From: Lachnospiraceae bacterium
GTDB lineage: Bacteria > Bacillota > Clostridia > Lachnospirales > Lachnospiraceae
DNA length: 41,200 bases
Direction of reading: 5' to 3'
Assembly (NCBI GenBank): GCA_017405805.1
Contig: JAFQZU010000024.1
Location: forward strand, 1 to 41,200
The translations under genes were made by a program, and so were the position numbers. The notes beneath the pieces were generated by a model. The model searched no databases, had not been told where the DNA came from, and saw nothing but the letters and a program-made list of their open reading frames with translations. Shown here one piece after another: positions 8,913 to 17,310 of the stretch (its first letter is position 1; every line of letters starts with the position of its first letter).

Positions 8913-8930
8913 ACAGACATTTATGAAGCC

Positions 8931-10085
8931 TTACTTTTCGATCCAGTGGATTTCCAGCCCGCTGGTAAAACTGTCCTTCAATCCTTCTGTCGCATACAGC
9001 TTTCCCTGCTGATCCATCAGGATCATGTCAAATGCGTCGCTGTGCTCTTCCCAATACTCCTGCGCCCTCTCACGGCCCATCACAAAAACAGATGTCGAAA
9101 GTCCGTCTGCCAGCGTGCCGTCCCCGCTCACCACCGTGGCGGAGATCAGATCCGATTCGGAAGGGTATCCCGTAGACGCATCCAGAATATGGTGATAGAT
9201 CTTTCCGTCCTGCTCAAAATAGCGCTCGTAACCGCCGGAGGTGATCACTGCCTTGTCCTGTGCGGCGACAATTCCGATAAAGTCTTCCGCCTCCACGGCC
9301 TTCGCCTCTTCGCTGCTTTCATCGAGCCATGGAATCGCTCCGTCCTGGGTCGATTCCGGCCTGCGGACCGCGACGCGCCAGTCACTCCCGTCGGGCTTAC
9401 CGCCCACTGCCTGCACATTGCCTCCCAGGTTGATCAGACCTTTGACACTATGCTCCTCAAAGATTTCCGCGGCGCGGCTCGACGCGTACCCTTTCGCGAT
9501 GCCGCCCAGATCGATCTGCACGCCCGCTTTGTCAAACATCACTTTCTTTTGATCATCCGTCAGATGAATGAAGCCGGAATCGACCAACTGCAGTGTCTTT
9601 TCGAGCGCTGCCGGATCGGGGACACGGTATTCCTCAGAGGTGAAGCCCCAGAGTTTTTTGACGGGATAGATGGTGATCTCAAAGGCGCCCTCTGTCTCGT
9701 CGTGGAGCGTCTTCGCTCTCTCTATAAGATAAGCCGTGTCTTCGGAAACGGGCCCGTCGCCGTTTTTGTTTAAGACGCCGATCTCGCTGTCCTCCCGCTC
9801 CGCCGCCAAAAGGGCATCCAGCCGCGTAATCTCCTCAGCCGCCTCCTCCACTGCTTCCTCTGCTTCTTCGCCGTATGCACTCAGTGTCATGTAGGTATCC
9901 ATGGCGAAGATTTCTTTGGTGAGAATTTCGTCTTGTTCCTTCAGTTCCTGCTGTCCGTCTTCGCTGCCGGCGGAAGCAGTCTGCGTCTTTTGCGCTGCCG
10001 CTTCTTCCTGCGATGTTTTGCCGCAGGCGCAGATCATAAGACAGCAGGCCGCAATAAACGTGATAATAATGAATTGTTTTTTCAT
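8931..10085 (-). CDS. apbE: FAD:protein FMN transferase (ApbE family lipoprotein)
   Basis: This 384-residue protein has a lipoprotein signal with a lipobox-like I-C-A-C at residues 18-21, so it should be anchored outside the membrane. It carries the ApbE hallmarks in order: MDTYMTLSAYG, QIDLGGIAKGYASSRA, INLGGNVQAVGG, the SGGYERYFE segment, HHILDASTGYPSES and the metal-binding DGTLADGLSTSVFVMG region. ApbE cleaves FAD and attaches FMN to Thr of S/T-G-A-T motifs. Its substrates are almost certainly the six FMN_bind domains encoded just downstream. Length is normal for Gram-positive lipoprotein members. The start has a GGGATCC-type purine stretch upstream and its promoter holds a TTAG-N6-CTAA element. 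Confidence 0.95.
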   Translation of the reverse strand: MKKQFIIITFIAACCLMICACGKTSQEEAAAQKTQTASAGSEDGQQELKEQDEILTKEIFAMDTYMTLSAYGEEAEEAVEEAAEEITRLDALLAAEREDSEIGVLNKNGDGPVSEDTAYLIERAKTLHDETEGAFEITIYPVKKLWGFTSEEYRVPDPAALEKTLQLVDSGFIHLTDDQKKVMFDKAGVQIDLGGIAKGYASSRAAEIFEEHSVKGLINLGGNVQAVGGKPDGSDWRVAVRRPESTQDGAIPWLDESSEEAKAVEAEDFIGIVAAQDKAVITSGGYERYFEQDGKIYHHILDASTGYPSESDLISATVVSGDGTLADGLSTSVFVMGRERAQEYWEEHSDAFDMILMDQQGKLYATEGLKDSFTSGLEIHWIEK

Positions 10086-10127
10086 AACGGATCCCTTTCT
10101 GCTTTATTTATTGAAAGACACTAATCT

Positions 10128-10155
10128 ATGTTAGCATTATCTAACCGCAAGTCAA
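10128..10155 (-). promoter_or_regulatory. Putative apbE promoter with embedded operator
   Basis: On the minus strand TTGACT (10150-10155) and TAACAT (10128-10133) are 16 bases apart, upstream of apbE. The spacer and the -10 edge hold the perfect repeat GTTAG-N6-CTAAC (10130-10145). A further CTAA at 10121 continues the half-sites at exact 10-bp steps (10121, 10131, 10141), i.e. on one face of the helix. Confidence 0.55.
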
Positions 10156-10205
10156 GAAAAACCTGTTTTCGACTAGAGTATGCAGACGATTAAGTCTCCG
10201 CCATG

Positions 10206-10211
10206 TATAAT
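10206..10211 (+). promoter_or_regulatory. Probable -10 box for the second D-2-hydroxyacid dehydrogenase
   Basis: A perfect TATAAT lies 41 bases before the start at 10253. No good -35 box is seen at 16-18 bases, so an activator or weak promoter is possible. Confidence 0.45.
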
Positions 10212-10252
10212 TAAGTTATGAAATCCATTTTCACAAAGGAGGCCCCGCAGAA

Positions 10253-11203
10253 ATGAACCAGAAAGTAGTTGTTTTGAACGCAGGCAAAATGAACTATGAC
10301 GGCCGTCTCGACTTCTCTGTTCTCTCTCCCGACGTCATCGTATATGAGGACAGCACCCAGGAGGAAATTCTCGAGCGAATCCAGGGCGCTGCCGTCGTTG
10401 TCACAAAGGAACTGCCCGTCCCGGCGGATCTGATCGCGCAGTTTCCGGACAGTGTCAGATGCATTGTGGAAGCCGGCACCGGATACAACAACATTGCCCT
10501 GGACGCCGCAAAAGCGAAGGGTATCCGCGTCTGCAACGTCCCCGCCTACAGCTCGCACCGCGTGGCGCACACCGCTGTCATGATGATGCTCAATCTCTCT
10601 TCCACCATGCAGACCCAGATGAAAATGCTGGCAAAGGGGGACCGCAGCAACTTCACCCGGCATCTTCAGGTTCCTCACGTAGAACTGAACGGCAAAACAC
10701 TCGGCGTCATCGGCTACGGCAATATCGGCCGCCAGGTCATTAAGGTCGGTCAGGCCATGGACATGCATGTCCTGTGCTACACCCGCACACCCCGCACCGG
10801 GATAGAGGGCGTTCGTTTCGTCTCTCTTGAAGAGCTTCTTGCGCAGAGCGATTATATCTCTCTACATTGCCCTCTGACCCCGCAGACCAGGCATCTGATC
10901 TGCGAAGAGACCATCGCTCTGATGAAGCCGACTGCCTTCCTGATCAACACTTCCCGCGGCGCGCTGATCGATGAACCCGTCCTGATCAAAGCTTTGCAGG
11001 ACAACCGTATCGCCGGCGCAGGACTTGACGTGCAGGAGACAGAGCCGCCGGCGCAGGACAATCCTCTCTACACACTCGACAATGTCATCATCACGCCTCA
11101 TATGGGCTGGAAAGGAATGGAGACGCGCCAGCGCCTTGTTGGCGTCGTCGCGGAAGACATCAAAGGCTTCTTTGAAGGAAGAGATGTGAATGTGGTGGGG
11201 TGA
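10253..11203 (+). CDS. D-2-hydroxyacid dehydrogenase (phosphoglycerate/hydroxypyruvate type)
   Basis: This 316-residue member of the D-2-hydroxyacid dehydrogenase family has the NAD loop GYGNIGRQV, the Arg motif INTSRGALID, the Glu in the DVQETEPP segment and the His in ITPHMGW. The ATG at 10253 has an AAAGGAGG site about 10 bases upstream. It is divergent from apbE and ends with its own terminator. Substrate is not certain. It shares architecture, not close identity, with the enzyme at 157-1122. Confidence 0.9.
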   Translation: MNQKVVVLNAGKMNYDGRLDFSVLSPDVIVYEDSTQEEILERIQGAAVVVTKELPVPADLIAQFPDSVRCIVEAGTGYNNIALDAAKAKGIRVCNVPAYSSHRVAHTAVMMMLNLSSTMQTQMKMLAKGDRSNFTRHLQVPHVELNGKTLGVIGYGNIGRQVIKVGQAMDMHVLCYTRTPRTGIEGVRFVSLEELLAQSDYISLHCPLTPQTRHLICEETIALMKPTAFLINTSRGALIDEPVLIKALQDNRIAGAGLDVQETEPPAQDNPLYTLDNVIITPHMGWKGMETRQRLVGVVAEDIKGFFEGRDVNVVG

Positions 11204-11232
11204 TATGGCCTATCATGCCTATTTTTGCTCAT

Positions 11233-11267
11233 CAGAAAAATCCCCGGTGCTGTCGGGGATTTTTCTG
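11233..11267. terminator. Bidirectional terminator between two convergent genes
   Basis: A 14-bp perfect stem (11233-11246 with 11254-11267) of the form CAGAAAAATCCCCG with a 7-base loop. A-rich and T-rich stem ends make it work for both the plus-strand dehydrogenase and the minus-strand gene ending at 11287. Confidence 0.9.
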
Positions 11268-11286
11268 TATCCTATAGGGACTTTGC

Positions 11287-12081
11287 TTATTTTAGAAACT
11301 GCGCGATCAAATTTCTGATCTGCCGAACATTGATTGGAATATTCTGCGTCTCACAGGTCAGTATCAGATTCTCGCCCTGATACACTCTGTTTTGGTTGTA
11401 GGCGGCAATTCTCTGAATAGCCCTGCCAGCATACTCTGGATCATCCATCATTCCCAGATGCTCCCACAAAAACACTTTCCTCAGTCTCACGTTCAGTACC
11501 ATGAAATCGGGATGAATCATCCCGTATCCTTTTAGATGGATTGGATATTCATATCTGTAAGGAATTCCTTCTTTGTCCAGTATATTCGCTATAATCATCT
11601 CCGATTTCGACCGTACACGTAAGCCCCTGTCCGTTACAAGCTCAGGCTCGTTTTTCTTAAATTCCTTTCCTCTAAAAGGCTTATTTACCCATTTTTCCAC
11701 AAACATCTCATCCGTGTCTATGACCGGAATGACCAGTTCCTTTCTCCTATCGTTCAATTGGTCATATATTTGTTCCACCGCACTGTCCGGCGCATTTTTC
11801 AGGTATCCATTTATCGCCTTCAACTCCTTTCTGACAGCTTTCAGCACACGCTCATCATAGTCCTTTTGTGCTAATCTTATGGCAAGTTTTCTACTAGCGT
11901 TTGGTATATATTTTCCAAGCTTATCCTTATTCTCCGTTCTGTGATAATACTGTATTCTTCCTTTGCTGCAGCTGATCCGAAGCGTGCCGGGCGGCACTCG
12001 CTCAAGCTTTTTCACGGTTCTATTTTCAAGGTTTTCAAGATATGCTCTTCTGGCTTCTAACTGCTGCCTGAATTCGCTCAT
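11287..12081 (-). CDS. Hypothetical protein with a PD-(D/E)XK nuclease-like fold
   Basis: This is a protein of about 264 residues. I chose the ATG at 12081 because AGAAAGG precedes it; an in-frame extension up to 12186 lacks a good ribosome site. The N-terminal half is charged and helical. The C-terminal half shows the order K-S-E-M-I-I-A, HPDFMVLN and then F-L-W-E-H, which fits the E/D/E core of restriction-endonuclease-like folds (the usual second-site Lys is not obvious in W-E-H). Proteins like this are common, uncharacterised single genes in Clostridia. No methylase, helicase or toxin partner is adjacent, so a role in DNA cleavage is not shown. Confidence 0.65.
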   Translation of the reverse strand: MSEFRQQLEARRAYLENLENRTVKKLERVPPGTLRISCSKGRIQYYHRTENKDKLGKYIPNASRKLAIRLAQKDYDERVLKAVRKELKAINGYLKNAPDSAVEQIYDQLNDRRKELVIPVIDTDEMFVEKWVNKPFRGKEFKKNEPELVTDRGLRVRSKSEMIIANILDKEGIPYRYEYPIHLKGYGMIHPDFMVLNVRLRKVFLWEHLGMMDDPEYAGRAIQRIAAYNQNRVYQGENLILTCETQNIPINVRQIRNLIAQFLK

Positions 12082-12736
12082 TCTGCGCCTTTCTTGATCA
12101 TGATAATTGACTCTGTACATGCAATCCTTTTGCATTGCAGACTGTAAACAGATACTAATGGAGAAATAACTGAAATTATCCGCCAAAACAAGCTCTATAA
12201 AACCGAATTCTCTCTCTCAAAGCAGATGACTTCTGATAAGAAATCTAAATCGTCCGCTCCCAGAATGGTTTCAAAGGAAAAATACCTCTTAATTCAGCGG
12301 ACGATTATTTCAAATCATCATCCTTCATCTACTGAGGAGACCCATTTATGCAAATTCATTCTTGTTTTTGGCGGATACATAGACCAAATTACCATTTCTC
12401 GTCCGCTCCCAATATCTCGGCTGCCCATTTCATTAACCATTAAGCGGATACCTCCGCAAGTATTCTACTTTTCGTCCGCCGGCAGGAAGCCTTCCTGCGT
12501 CCGCCGCCACGAATTCTCCCCACTCATAATCCCAGGCACACACGTCATACGAGAATTCTACACCTTGCACCGCCTCGCCTCAAGCCATCACCCGAACCAG
12601 CACTCAAAGCCAGCACTCAACCCATCTCTCAAGTCAGCACTCAACCTAGCACTCCGCCCGAAAAGTCACAAAAAGCCGCAGACAGCACTCGCTGCCTGCG
12701 GCTTTCCGAATAAAATCCATATTCAATTCACTTCTC
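12082..12736. repeat. Gene-free region with nested inverted repeats
   Basis: No convincing gene lies here. Outer arms TATCCGCCAAAACAAG (12177-12192) and CTTGTTTTTGGCGGATA (12361-12377) match as inverted repeats with one extra base. Inside lies a second perfect inverted pair AATCGTCCGCT (12248-12258) and AGCGGACGATT (12296-12306). Further copies of TCGTCCGCTCCCA and AGCGGATACC follow near 12399-12450, and short CAGCACTCAA repeats fill about 12599-12655. The pattern suggests a decayed or non-autonomous mobile element (MITE-like), with no target duplication that I can find. Confidence 0.5.
12672..12705 (-). terminator. Terminator of the lactate/menaquinone operon
   Basis: AAAGCCGCAG (12672-12681) pairs with CTGCGGCTTT (12696-12705) around a 14-base loop. 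On the minus strand it follows the polyprenyl synthase stop by about 30 bases and ends in a T-containing stretch. Confidence 0.8.
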
Positions 12737-13717
12737 TCACCTGGAGAGCTTCAGCGCCTCCACCATGGTACGGAAGATCTTGCCCGTCTCACACTCCTGC
12801 AGCGCCCCGATCGCATCGAGTGCCTTCAGAGCGTATGTTTCCATATCGAGCATAGCTTGCGTAAGACCGCCGTTTTTCTTCACGACAAGGCAAAGTTCCG
12901 CTTCATCCGAATCGGAAAAGGTCCCGTCCGACGCCTTTTTCAGAAGACTTTCCACGGCTTCTCTTCCCCGGCCGCCCTTTTCAAGGACGTACAGAACGGG
13001 AAGGGTCATGATGCCGCCCCGAAAGTCTGACTGTGTGGGTTTCCCCTGCTCTCTCTCATCCGAGATGAAATCCAGGATATCGTCGCGGATCTGGAAGAGA
13101 TATCCGAAGTTCTCACCGGCCGCCGAGAGCGCCTCCACATCCGAGGGAGAACATCCGCTCTCGATGGCGCCTGCTTCGCAGGCGAGCCTGCAGAGCGCGG
13201 CTGTTTTGCCGTAGATACTGCGGTAGTACTCCTTGACTGTGGCGCCGGGATTGAACAGGTTATGCATCTGGATGAGTTCTCCGATGCACATGTCCTCAAC
13301 TGCTTTCCCAAACAGATCTCCCACGTCCTCAAAATGATCCGAAAAGAGATGACGGACTATGCGGCTCAGCAGGAGGTCGCCGGCGTAGACGGCCCTGTCC
13401 TTGCCGTATTTGCTCTGAATGGTAGGCTTTCCCCGCCTGAGCGGGGAATCGTCCACAATATCATCATGGATAAGTGAAGCCGCGTGAACCATCTCCACCA
13501 GCGCGGCGAGACGGCAGAGTCTGTCCCGTCTGTCTTCGTACAGGGGACCGCAGCGGGCCGATAGGAGAAGGAGCCTGGGACGAATCCTCTTTCCGCCGGA
13601 GTGGGAGATGTCCGAAAGGACATCTCCCACCTGTGAGGCAGCACCTTCAGATTTCAGATATTCCAGATAGTATTCTTCTACCCGGCTGAGTTCTTGATCA
13701 ATGCTGTTGCTGTTCAC
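12737..13717 (-). CDS. Polyprenyl diphosphate synthase
   Basis: This 326-residue trans-prenyltransferase shows the two Asp-rich motifs that bind the allylic substrate and IPP through magnesium: LIHDDIVDDSPLRRG near residue 85 and FQIRDDILDF near residue 210. It makes a linear prenyl chain. As the last gene of an operon with MenA-like and MenG-like enzymes, it most likely makes the menaquinone side chain (heptaprenyl or similar; chain length cannot be read here). It resembles the catalytic subunit of the Bacillus two-part enzyme, but no small subunit gene is near. It lies 21 bases after the permease gene. Confidence 0.88.
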   Translation of the reverse strand: MNSNSIDQELSRVEEYYLEYLKSEGAASQVGDVLSDISHSGGKRIRPRLLLLSARCGPLYEDRRDRLCRLAALVEMVHAASLIHDDIVDDSPLRRGKPTIQSKYGKDRAVYAGDLLLSRIVRHLFSDHFEDVGDLFGKAVEDMCIGELIQMHNLFNPGATVKEYYRSIYGKTAALCRLACEAGAIESGCSPSDVEALSAAGENFGYLFQIRDDILDFISDEREQGKPTQSDFRGGIMTLPVLYVLEKGGRGREAVESLLKKASDGTFSDSDEAELCLVVKKNGGLTQAMLDMETYALKALDAIGALQECETGKIFRTMVEALKLSR

Positions 13718-13738
13718 AAATTAACCTTCTGCTTCCTC

Positions 13739-15466
13739 TTATGCGTACGGCAGAGCCTCAGGGTTTGCACCCATTGCGATTGCAATGCCCATGACGATGA
13801 TAACGATGATGCAGAAGACCGCGCAAGGAATAACGTTGGTCTTGATGATCTTGCCTTCGTTTCCGTTCGTACCGGTCGTCGCGCACGCGGAGACAACGTT
13901 GTTGACGCAGATCATGTTGCCGATCGCGCCGCCGTTATTCTGCAGTGCAACAATGAGAACGTAAGGAAGTCCGACCATACCTGCCGTCGTGAACTGCAGG
14001 GAGCTGAACAGCGTATTGGAGACCGTGTTGGAACCGGACATGTAAGCGCCCAGAACACCGATGAAGGGTGCCACGACCAGATATGCGCTGCCTGCGATAT
14101 CCGCCAGACCTTTCGCCATCGAGTACAGCATGGAGTAGGAAACGCCTTCCGCTACGCCTGCAGGAATGCTCTCTGCGGGCATGGAGGTGAAACGGAAGAT
14201 ATTAACCATTGCGACACCGAACAGAAGCGCGATCGCTGCGCCCTTAACCTGTGTCAGTGCGCCCTTCCATGCAGTTTTGACGTTCTCACCGTTCATGCCG
14301 TGAAGCGGAATAGTGATCAGTGCTACAAGGATGAAAACAACGCCGGGGCTCCAGAGGATCGCATAGTTCCAGTTGGCGCCGAGGATGACATTGCTCTGGC
14401 CTGTGCCGATGGTGAAGCTCTTCATCGCATCCGCCCAGCCGGGGTTGCCTGCGTTGGTCTCGAAACGCTGTGCGACACGGGTGACCACCAGGATGATGGC
14501 AATCAGGAAGTAAGGGGTCCAGGCCTTGATCAGAGGCATATCACTCTGCTTGGGTTCCGGAACCTTGGTCGTAGCGATCCAGGACTTGTCCCAATTCTCT
14601 TTGCTGTCGAATGTCCACACATCCTTCGGTACAAGAAAGCCCTTTCTGGTCGTGGCAAGGACGATGAACAGCGTGATGATAGCAGCAAGAAGCGAAACCA
14701 GCTCGGGTCCGATAAATGCTGCGATCAGCAGATAGAAGAAGTCGAACACGACAGTGACGAAGATGATGTAAGGGATTACGGGAACGACATCACTGAACTT
14801 CTTGTTTTTGCCGTAGAATTTGCATACAAACCCGACGCCGATGATCAGGATGAAAGCACATCCGATTGCCAGGGTCAGGGCAGACCAGAAGGTCAGTGCC
14901 ATCTTCCATGCATCACCGTTTCCGCCCAGAGCCGCGACAGCATCTTTAACGGTCGCATACGCGGTGTTGGTCGGTGTACCGACTGCGCCAAAACACACAG
15001 GAACCGAGTTGTAGATCAGGGCAACCATTGCCGCGCAAAGAGGCGGGAAGCCGACCGAGATAAGCAGAGGACCTGCCAGAGCGGCGGGCGTACCGAAACC
15101 TGCAGCGCCTTCGATGAACGCACCGAAGATAAATCCGATGATAACTGCCTGCAGTCTTGCGTCAGGCGTAATGCTGCGGAACATGCCGTTGATGGCTGCC
15201 ATAGCACCCGACTGGGACAGCGTGTTCATGATCAGAATAGCGCCGAAGATGATGACAAGAACTTCGAAAGCACTTAAGAAGCCCGTCAGCGTCTGGCCTA
15301 CCGCACTTGTACCGTCCGTGCTGATAACCGGCATCTTCCAGATCGCAATACCGATGATGCATGCAATGATCCATGCGAGCGGCAGAGCTCTTTTAGCAGG
15401 CCAGTTAAACCCGATCATCAAAACTACCGTGACAATAATTGGTATAAAAGCAATTATCGCGTACAT
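13739..15466 (-). CDS. lctP: L-lactate permease (LctP family)
   Basis: This membrane protein of 575 residues has about 12-14 hydrophobic segments and family-typical segments such as [35 protein letters not shown] and [14 protein letters not shown]. LctP/LldP/GlcA proteins import lactate or glycolate with protons. The ATG at 15466 is preferred because AGGGAGG (complement of 15474-15480) precedes it. It is the seventh gene of the operon, next to the lactate oxidation genes, which supports lactate as the substrate. Confidence 0.95.
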   Translation of the reverse strand: MYAIIAFIPIIVTVVLMIGFNWPAKRALPLAWIIACIIGIAIWKMPVISTDGTSAVGQTLTGFLSAFEVLVIIFGAILIMNTLSQSGAMAAINGMFRSITPDARLQAVIIGFIFGAFIEGAAGFGTPAALAGPLLISVGFPPLCAAMVALIYNSVPVCFGAVGTPTNTAYATVKDAVAALGGNGDAWKMALTFWSALTLAIGCAFILIIGVGFVCKFYGKNKKFSDVVPVIPYIIFVTVVFDFFYLLIAAFIGPELVSLLAAIITLFIVLATTRKGFLVPKDVWTFDSKENWDKSWIATTKVPEPKQSDMPLIKAWTPYFLIAIILVVTRVAQRFETNAGNPGWADAMKSFTIGTGQSNVILGANWNYAILWSPGVVFILVALITIPLHGMNGENVKTAWKGALTQVKGAAIALLFGVAMVNIFRFTSMPAESIPAGVAEGVSYSMLYSMAKGLADIAGSAYLVVAPFIGVLGAYMSGSNTVSNTLFSSLQFTTAGMVGLPYVLIVALQNNGGAIGNMICVNNVVSACATTGTNGNEGKIIKTNVIPCAVFCIIVIIVMGIAIAMGANPEALPYA

Positions 15467-15613
15467 TACATTACCTCCCTTACTAATGCCTACAACTATT
15501 GCTAACAACAGTTTCCCGCGGTCTCCTCCCTCAGGACATGCCGGGCGGGCATATTCCCTCGGGCGGCTCCCGCTTTATCTTTGTGCCCTCTCAGGCATAA
15601 GATACATCATCGA

Positions 15614-15901
15614 TCATCCCTGCATGTATGTAACACCTGCTCCCCCATAGGGATGATTCCAGCTCTTGACGACTTTTCCGCCGGAGACGACGCGGCAGGT
15701 TCCGCACTCCAGGCATCCTTCATGGGAGAAGGTCACTTCGCCGTTCTCATACTTGTAAAGTCCCGCGGGACATGCAAGCACAACCTTGCGGATCTCCTCC
15801 TCGTTCTTATAGTCTTTGTCGATCTCGATATGAGCATAGCTCTCATCGGTATGAAATACGTTGTAGCCGAGCTTATCGTCTACAGAAACTTTTTTGGCCA
15901 T
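15614..15901 (-). CDS. fixX: FixX-like ferredoxin
   Basis: This 95-residue protein matches the FixX family of small ferredoxins that partner FixC. It has a C-terminal cluster motif with Cys in ACPAGLY, EGCLECGTCR and the conserved first half typical of the family. FixX corresponds to the Fe-S domain of animal ETF:quinone oxidoreductase. It is preceded by GAGAGG and lies 73 bases after fixC. No FixAB/EtfBA genes occur in the window. Confidence 0.9.
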   Translation of the reverse strand: MAKKVSVDDKLGYNVFHTDESYAHIEIDKDYKNEEEIRKVVLACPAGLYKYENGEVTFSHEGCLECGTCRVVSGGKVVKSWNHPYGGAGVTYMQG

Positions 15902-15974
15902 GATTACCTCTCATTCCGGAGCATGCACGCTCCCTCTCTATGCTAATTCGATCACTCCCGGTTCAAAGCGGTTT

Positions 15975-17270
15975 TTACAGTGCGTCGAGCGCGACCATCA
16001 CGAGATCCAGGAGTTTCTGCGCCGTGGTTCTCTTGGCGATCTCATCGACAGCGAACATAGGAAGCGAGACGGGCTTTCTGCCGTCCACGCGGAACAGCTT
16101 GTCCATGATCATATCCGCGATCTCCGGAACGTCATTGAAGATTTCGTGGCGCTCAAGAAGCTTCGGGAAGTTCCTGTACTGCTTCATATCCGTATAGATG
16201 AAGCTGTCCTCGACGAGCTGCTGGTACAGGGACAGTGTTCTGGCGGAGAAGTCACCGGCCTCTTTCGCCTTGATGACCGCCTCAGCCGCCAGTCTTCCGG
16301 ACTCGACCGCGAAGTCCATGCCGCGGACCGCATAGCCCAGGTTCACGACAAAAGCTGCCGCGTCGCCGCAGATCAGCACGCCGTCTGCATAGAGCTTCTC
16401 AGGGATCATGTTGAAGCCGCCCTCCGGCACGAGGTGTGCGGAGTACTCCAGCGGAACGCCGCCCGTGATGAGGGGCTCCACGGAAGGATGATTCTTAAAG
16501 CGCTCCAGCATATCCGGAATGGAGACATCCACGCGGCCGATGTCGCTGCAGGTAGCAACGATACCGATCGAAATGCTGTCCTTATTGGTATACAGGAAGC
16601 CGCCGCCGATATTTCCCAGTGTCGGGTCGCCGGCTACGAGGACTGCGGTGCCCTCGCCGTTTTTGACGTTAAAGCGCTGGTTGATGACTTCCTCGTCCAG
16701 CTGGATGACTTCCTTGCAGCCAACCGCCACCTGGTGCGGCTCCAGCTCCTTCTTGAGCCCGAGCTGCTGGGAGAGAAGGGAGTTCACGCCGTCTGCCAGA
16801 ATGACGACGTCCGCGTACATCTCTTCGCCGCCGGCGTTGATTCCGACGACCTTGCCGTCCTCGATGAGGCATTCGTCAACGCGGATTCCAGGCACCATCA
16901 TGACGCCTGCTTCTTCAGCCTTCTCGGCAAACCACTTGTCGAATTTGCTGCGGAGCACGGAGTAGGATGCCGTTGAATCGTCATCGTCCTTGCCGGAAGC
17001 ATACTCGATATTCAGGGCGCCCGTCTCGGTCATCAGCGCGATCCGCTCCTTGGTGATCTTTCTCTCAAGGGGTGCTTCCTTCGCGAAGCCGGGCATCAGT
17101 TTTTCCATGCTGTGTGTATAAATACGTCCACCGGTTACGTTCTTTGAGCCGCAGAAGTCCCCCCTTTCGATCAGAAGCACTTCCATCTCTGCCTGCGCGA
17201 GACAGTACGCGGCCGTAAGGCCTGCCAGTCCTCCGCCAACAACGATGGCATCAAATTTTTCTTCACTCAT
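15975..17270 (-). CDS. fixC: FixC-like FAD-dependent quinone oxidoreductase
   Basis: This 431-residue flavoprotein begins with the dinucleotide-binding motif GGGLAGLTAAY. It has the GDFCGSKNVTGG segment typical of FixC and a second FAD motif LICGDAAAFV. With FixX it would pass electrons from an electron-transferring flavoprotein, or another donor, to menaquinone at the membrane surface. It starts with a strong GGGGAGG site. Its place between menG and fixX in a lactate operon suggests that it feeds lactate-derived or ETF-derived electrons into the quinone whose synthesis genes are next to it. Confidence 0.9.
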   Translation of the reverse strand: MSEEKFDAIVVGGGLAGLTAAYCLAQAEMEVLLIERGDFCGSKNVTGGRIYTHSMEKLMPGFAKEAPLERKITKERIALMTETGALNIEYASGKDDDDSTASYSVLRSKFDKWFAEKAEEAGVMMVPGIRVDECLIEDGKVVGINAGGEEMYADVVILADGVNSLLSQQLGLKKELEPHQVAVGCKEVIQLDEEVINQRFNVKNGEGTAVLVAGDPTLGNIGGGFLYTNKDSISIGIVATCSDIGRVDVSIPDMLERFKNHPSVEPLITGGVPLEYSAHLVPEGGFNMIPEKLYADGVLICGDAAAFVVNLGYAVRGMDFAVESGRLAAEAVIKAKEAGDFSARTLSLYQQLVEDSFIYTDMKQYRNFPKLLERHEIFNDVPEIADMIMDKLFRVDGRKPVSLPMFAVDEIAKRTTAQKLLDLVMVALDAL

Positions 17271-17310
17271 AATGTCTGCAAACCTCCCCTAACATGGTTC
17301 GTAACACAAG

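Noticed and set aside
8789-8930. FMN riboswitch in front of the surface-protein gene
   Set aside because: No RFN-box conserved segments are visible; the region is explained better by a promoter and repeated TTAG/CTAA half-sites.
12226-12855. 209-codon plus-strand frame in the repeat region
   Set aside because: Low-complexity Ser/Pro/His composition, no ribosome site, and it overlaps the operon terminator and the polyprenyl synthase gene.
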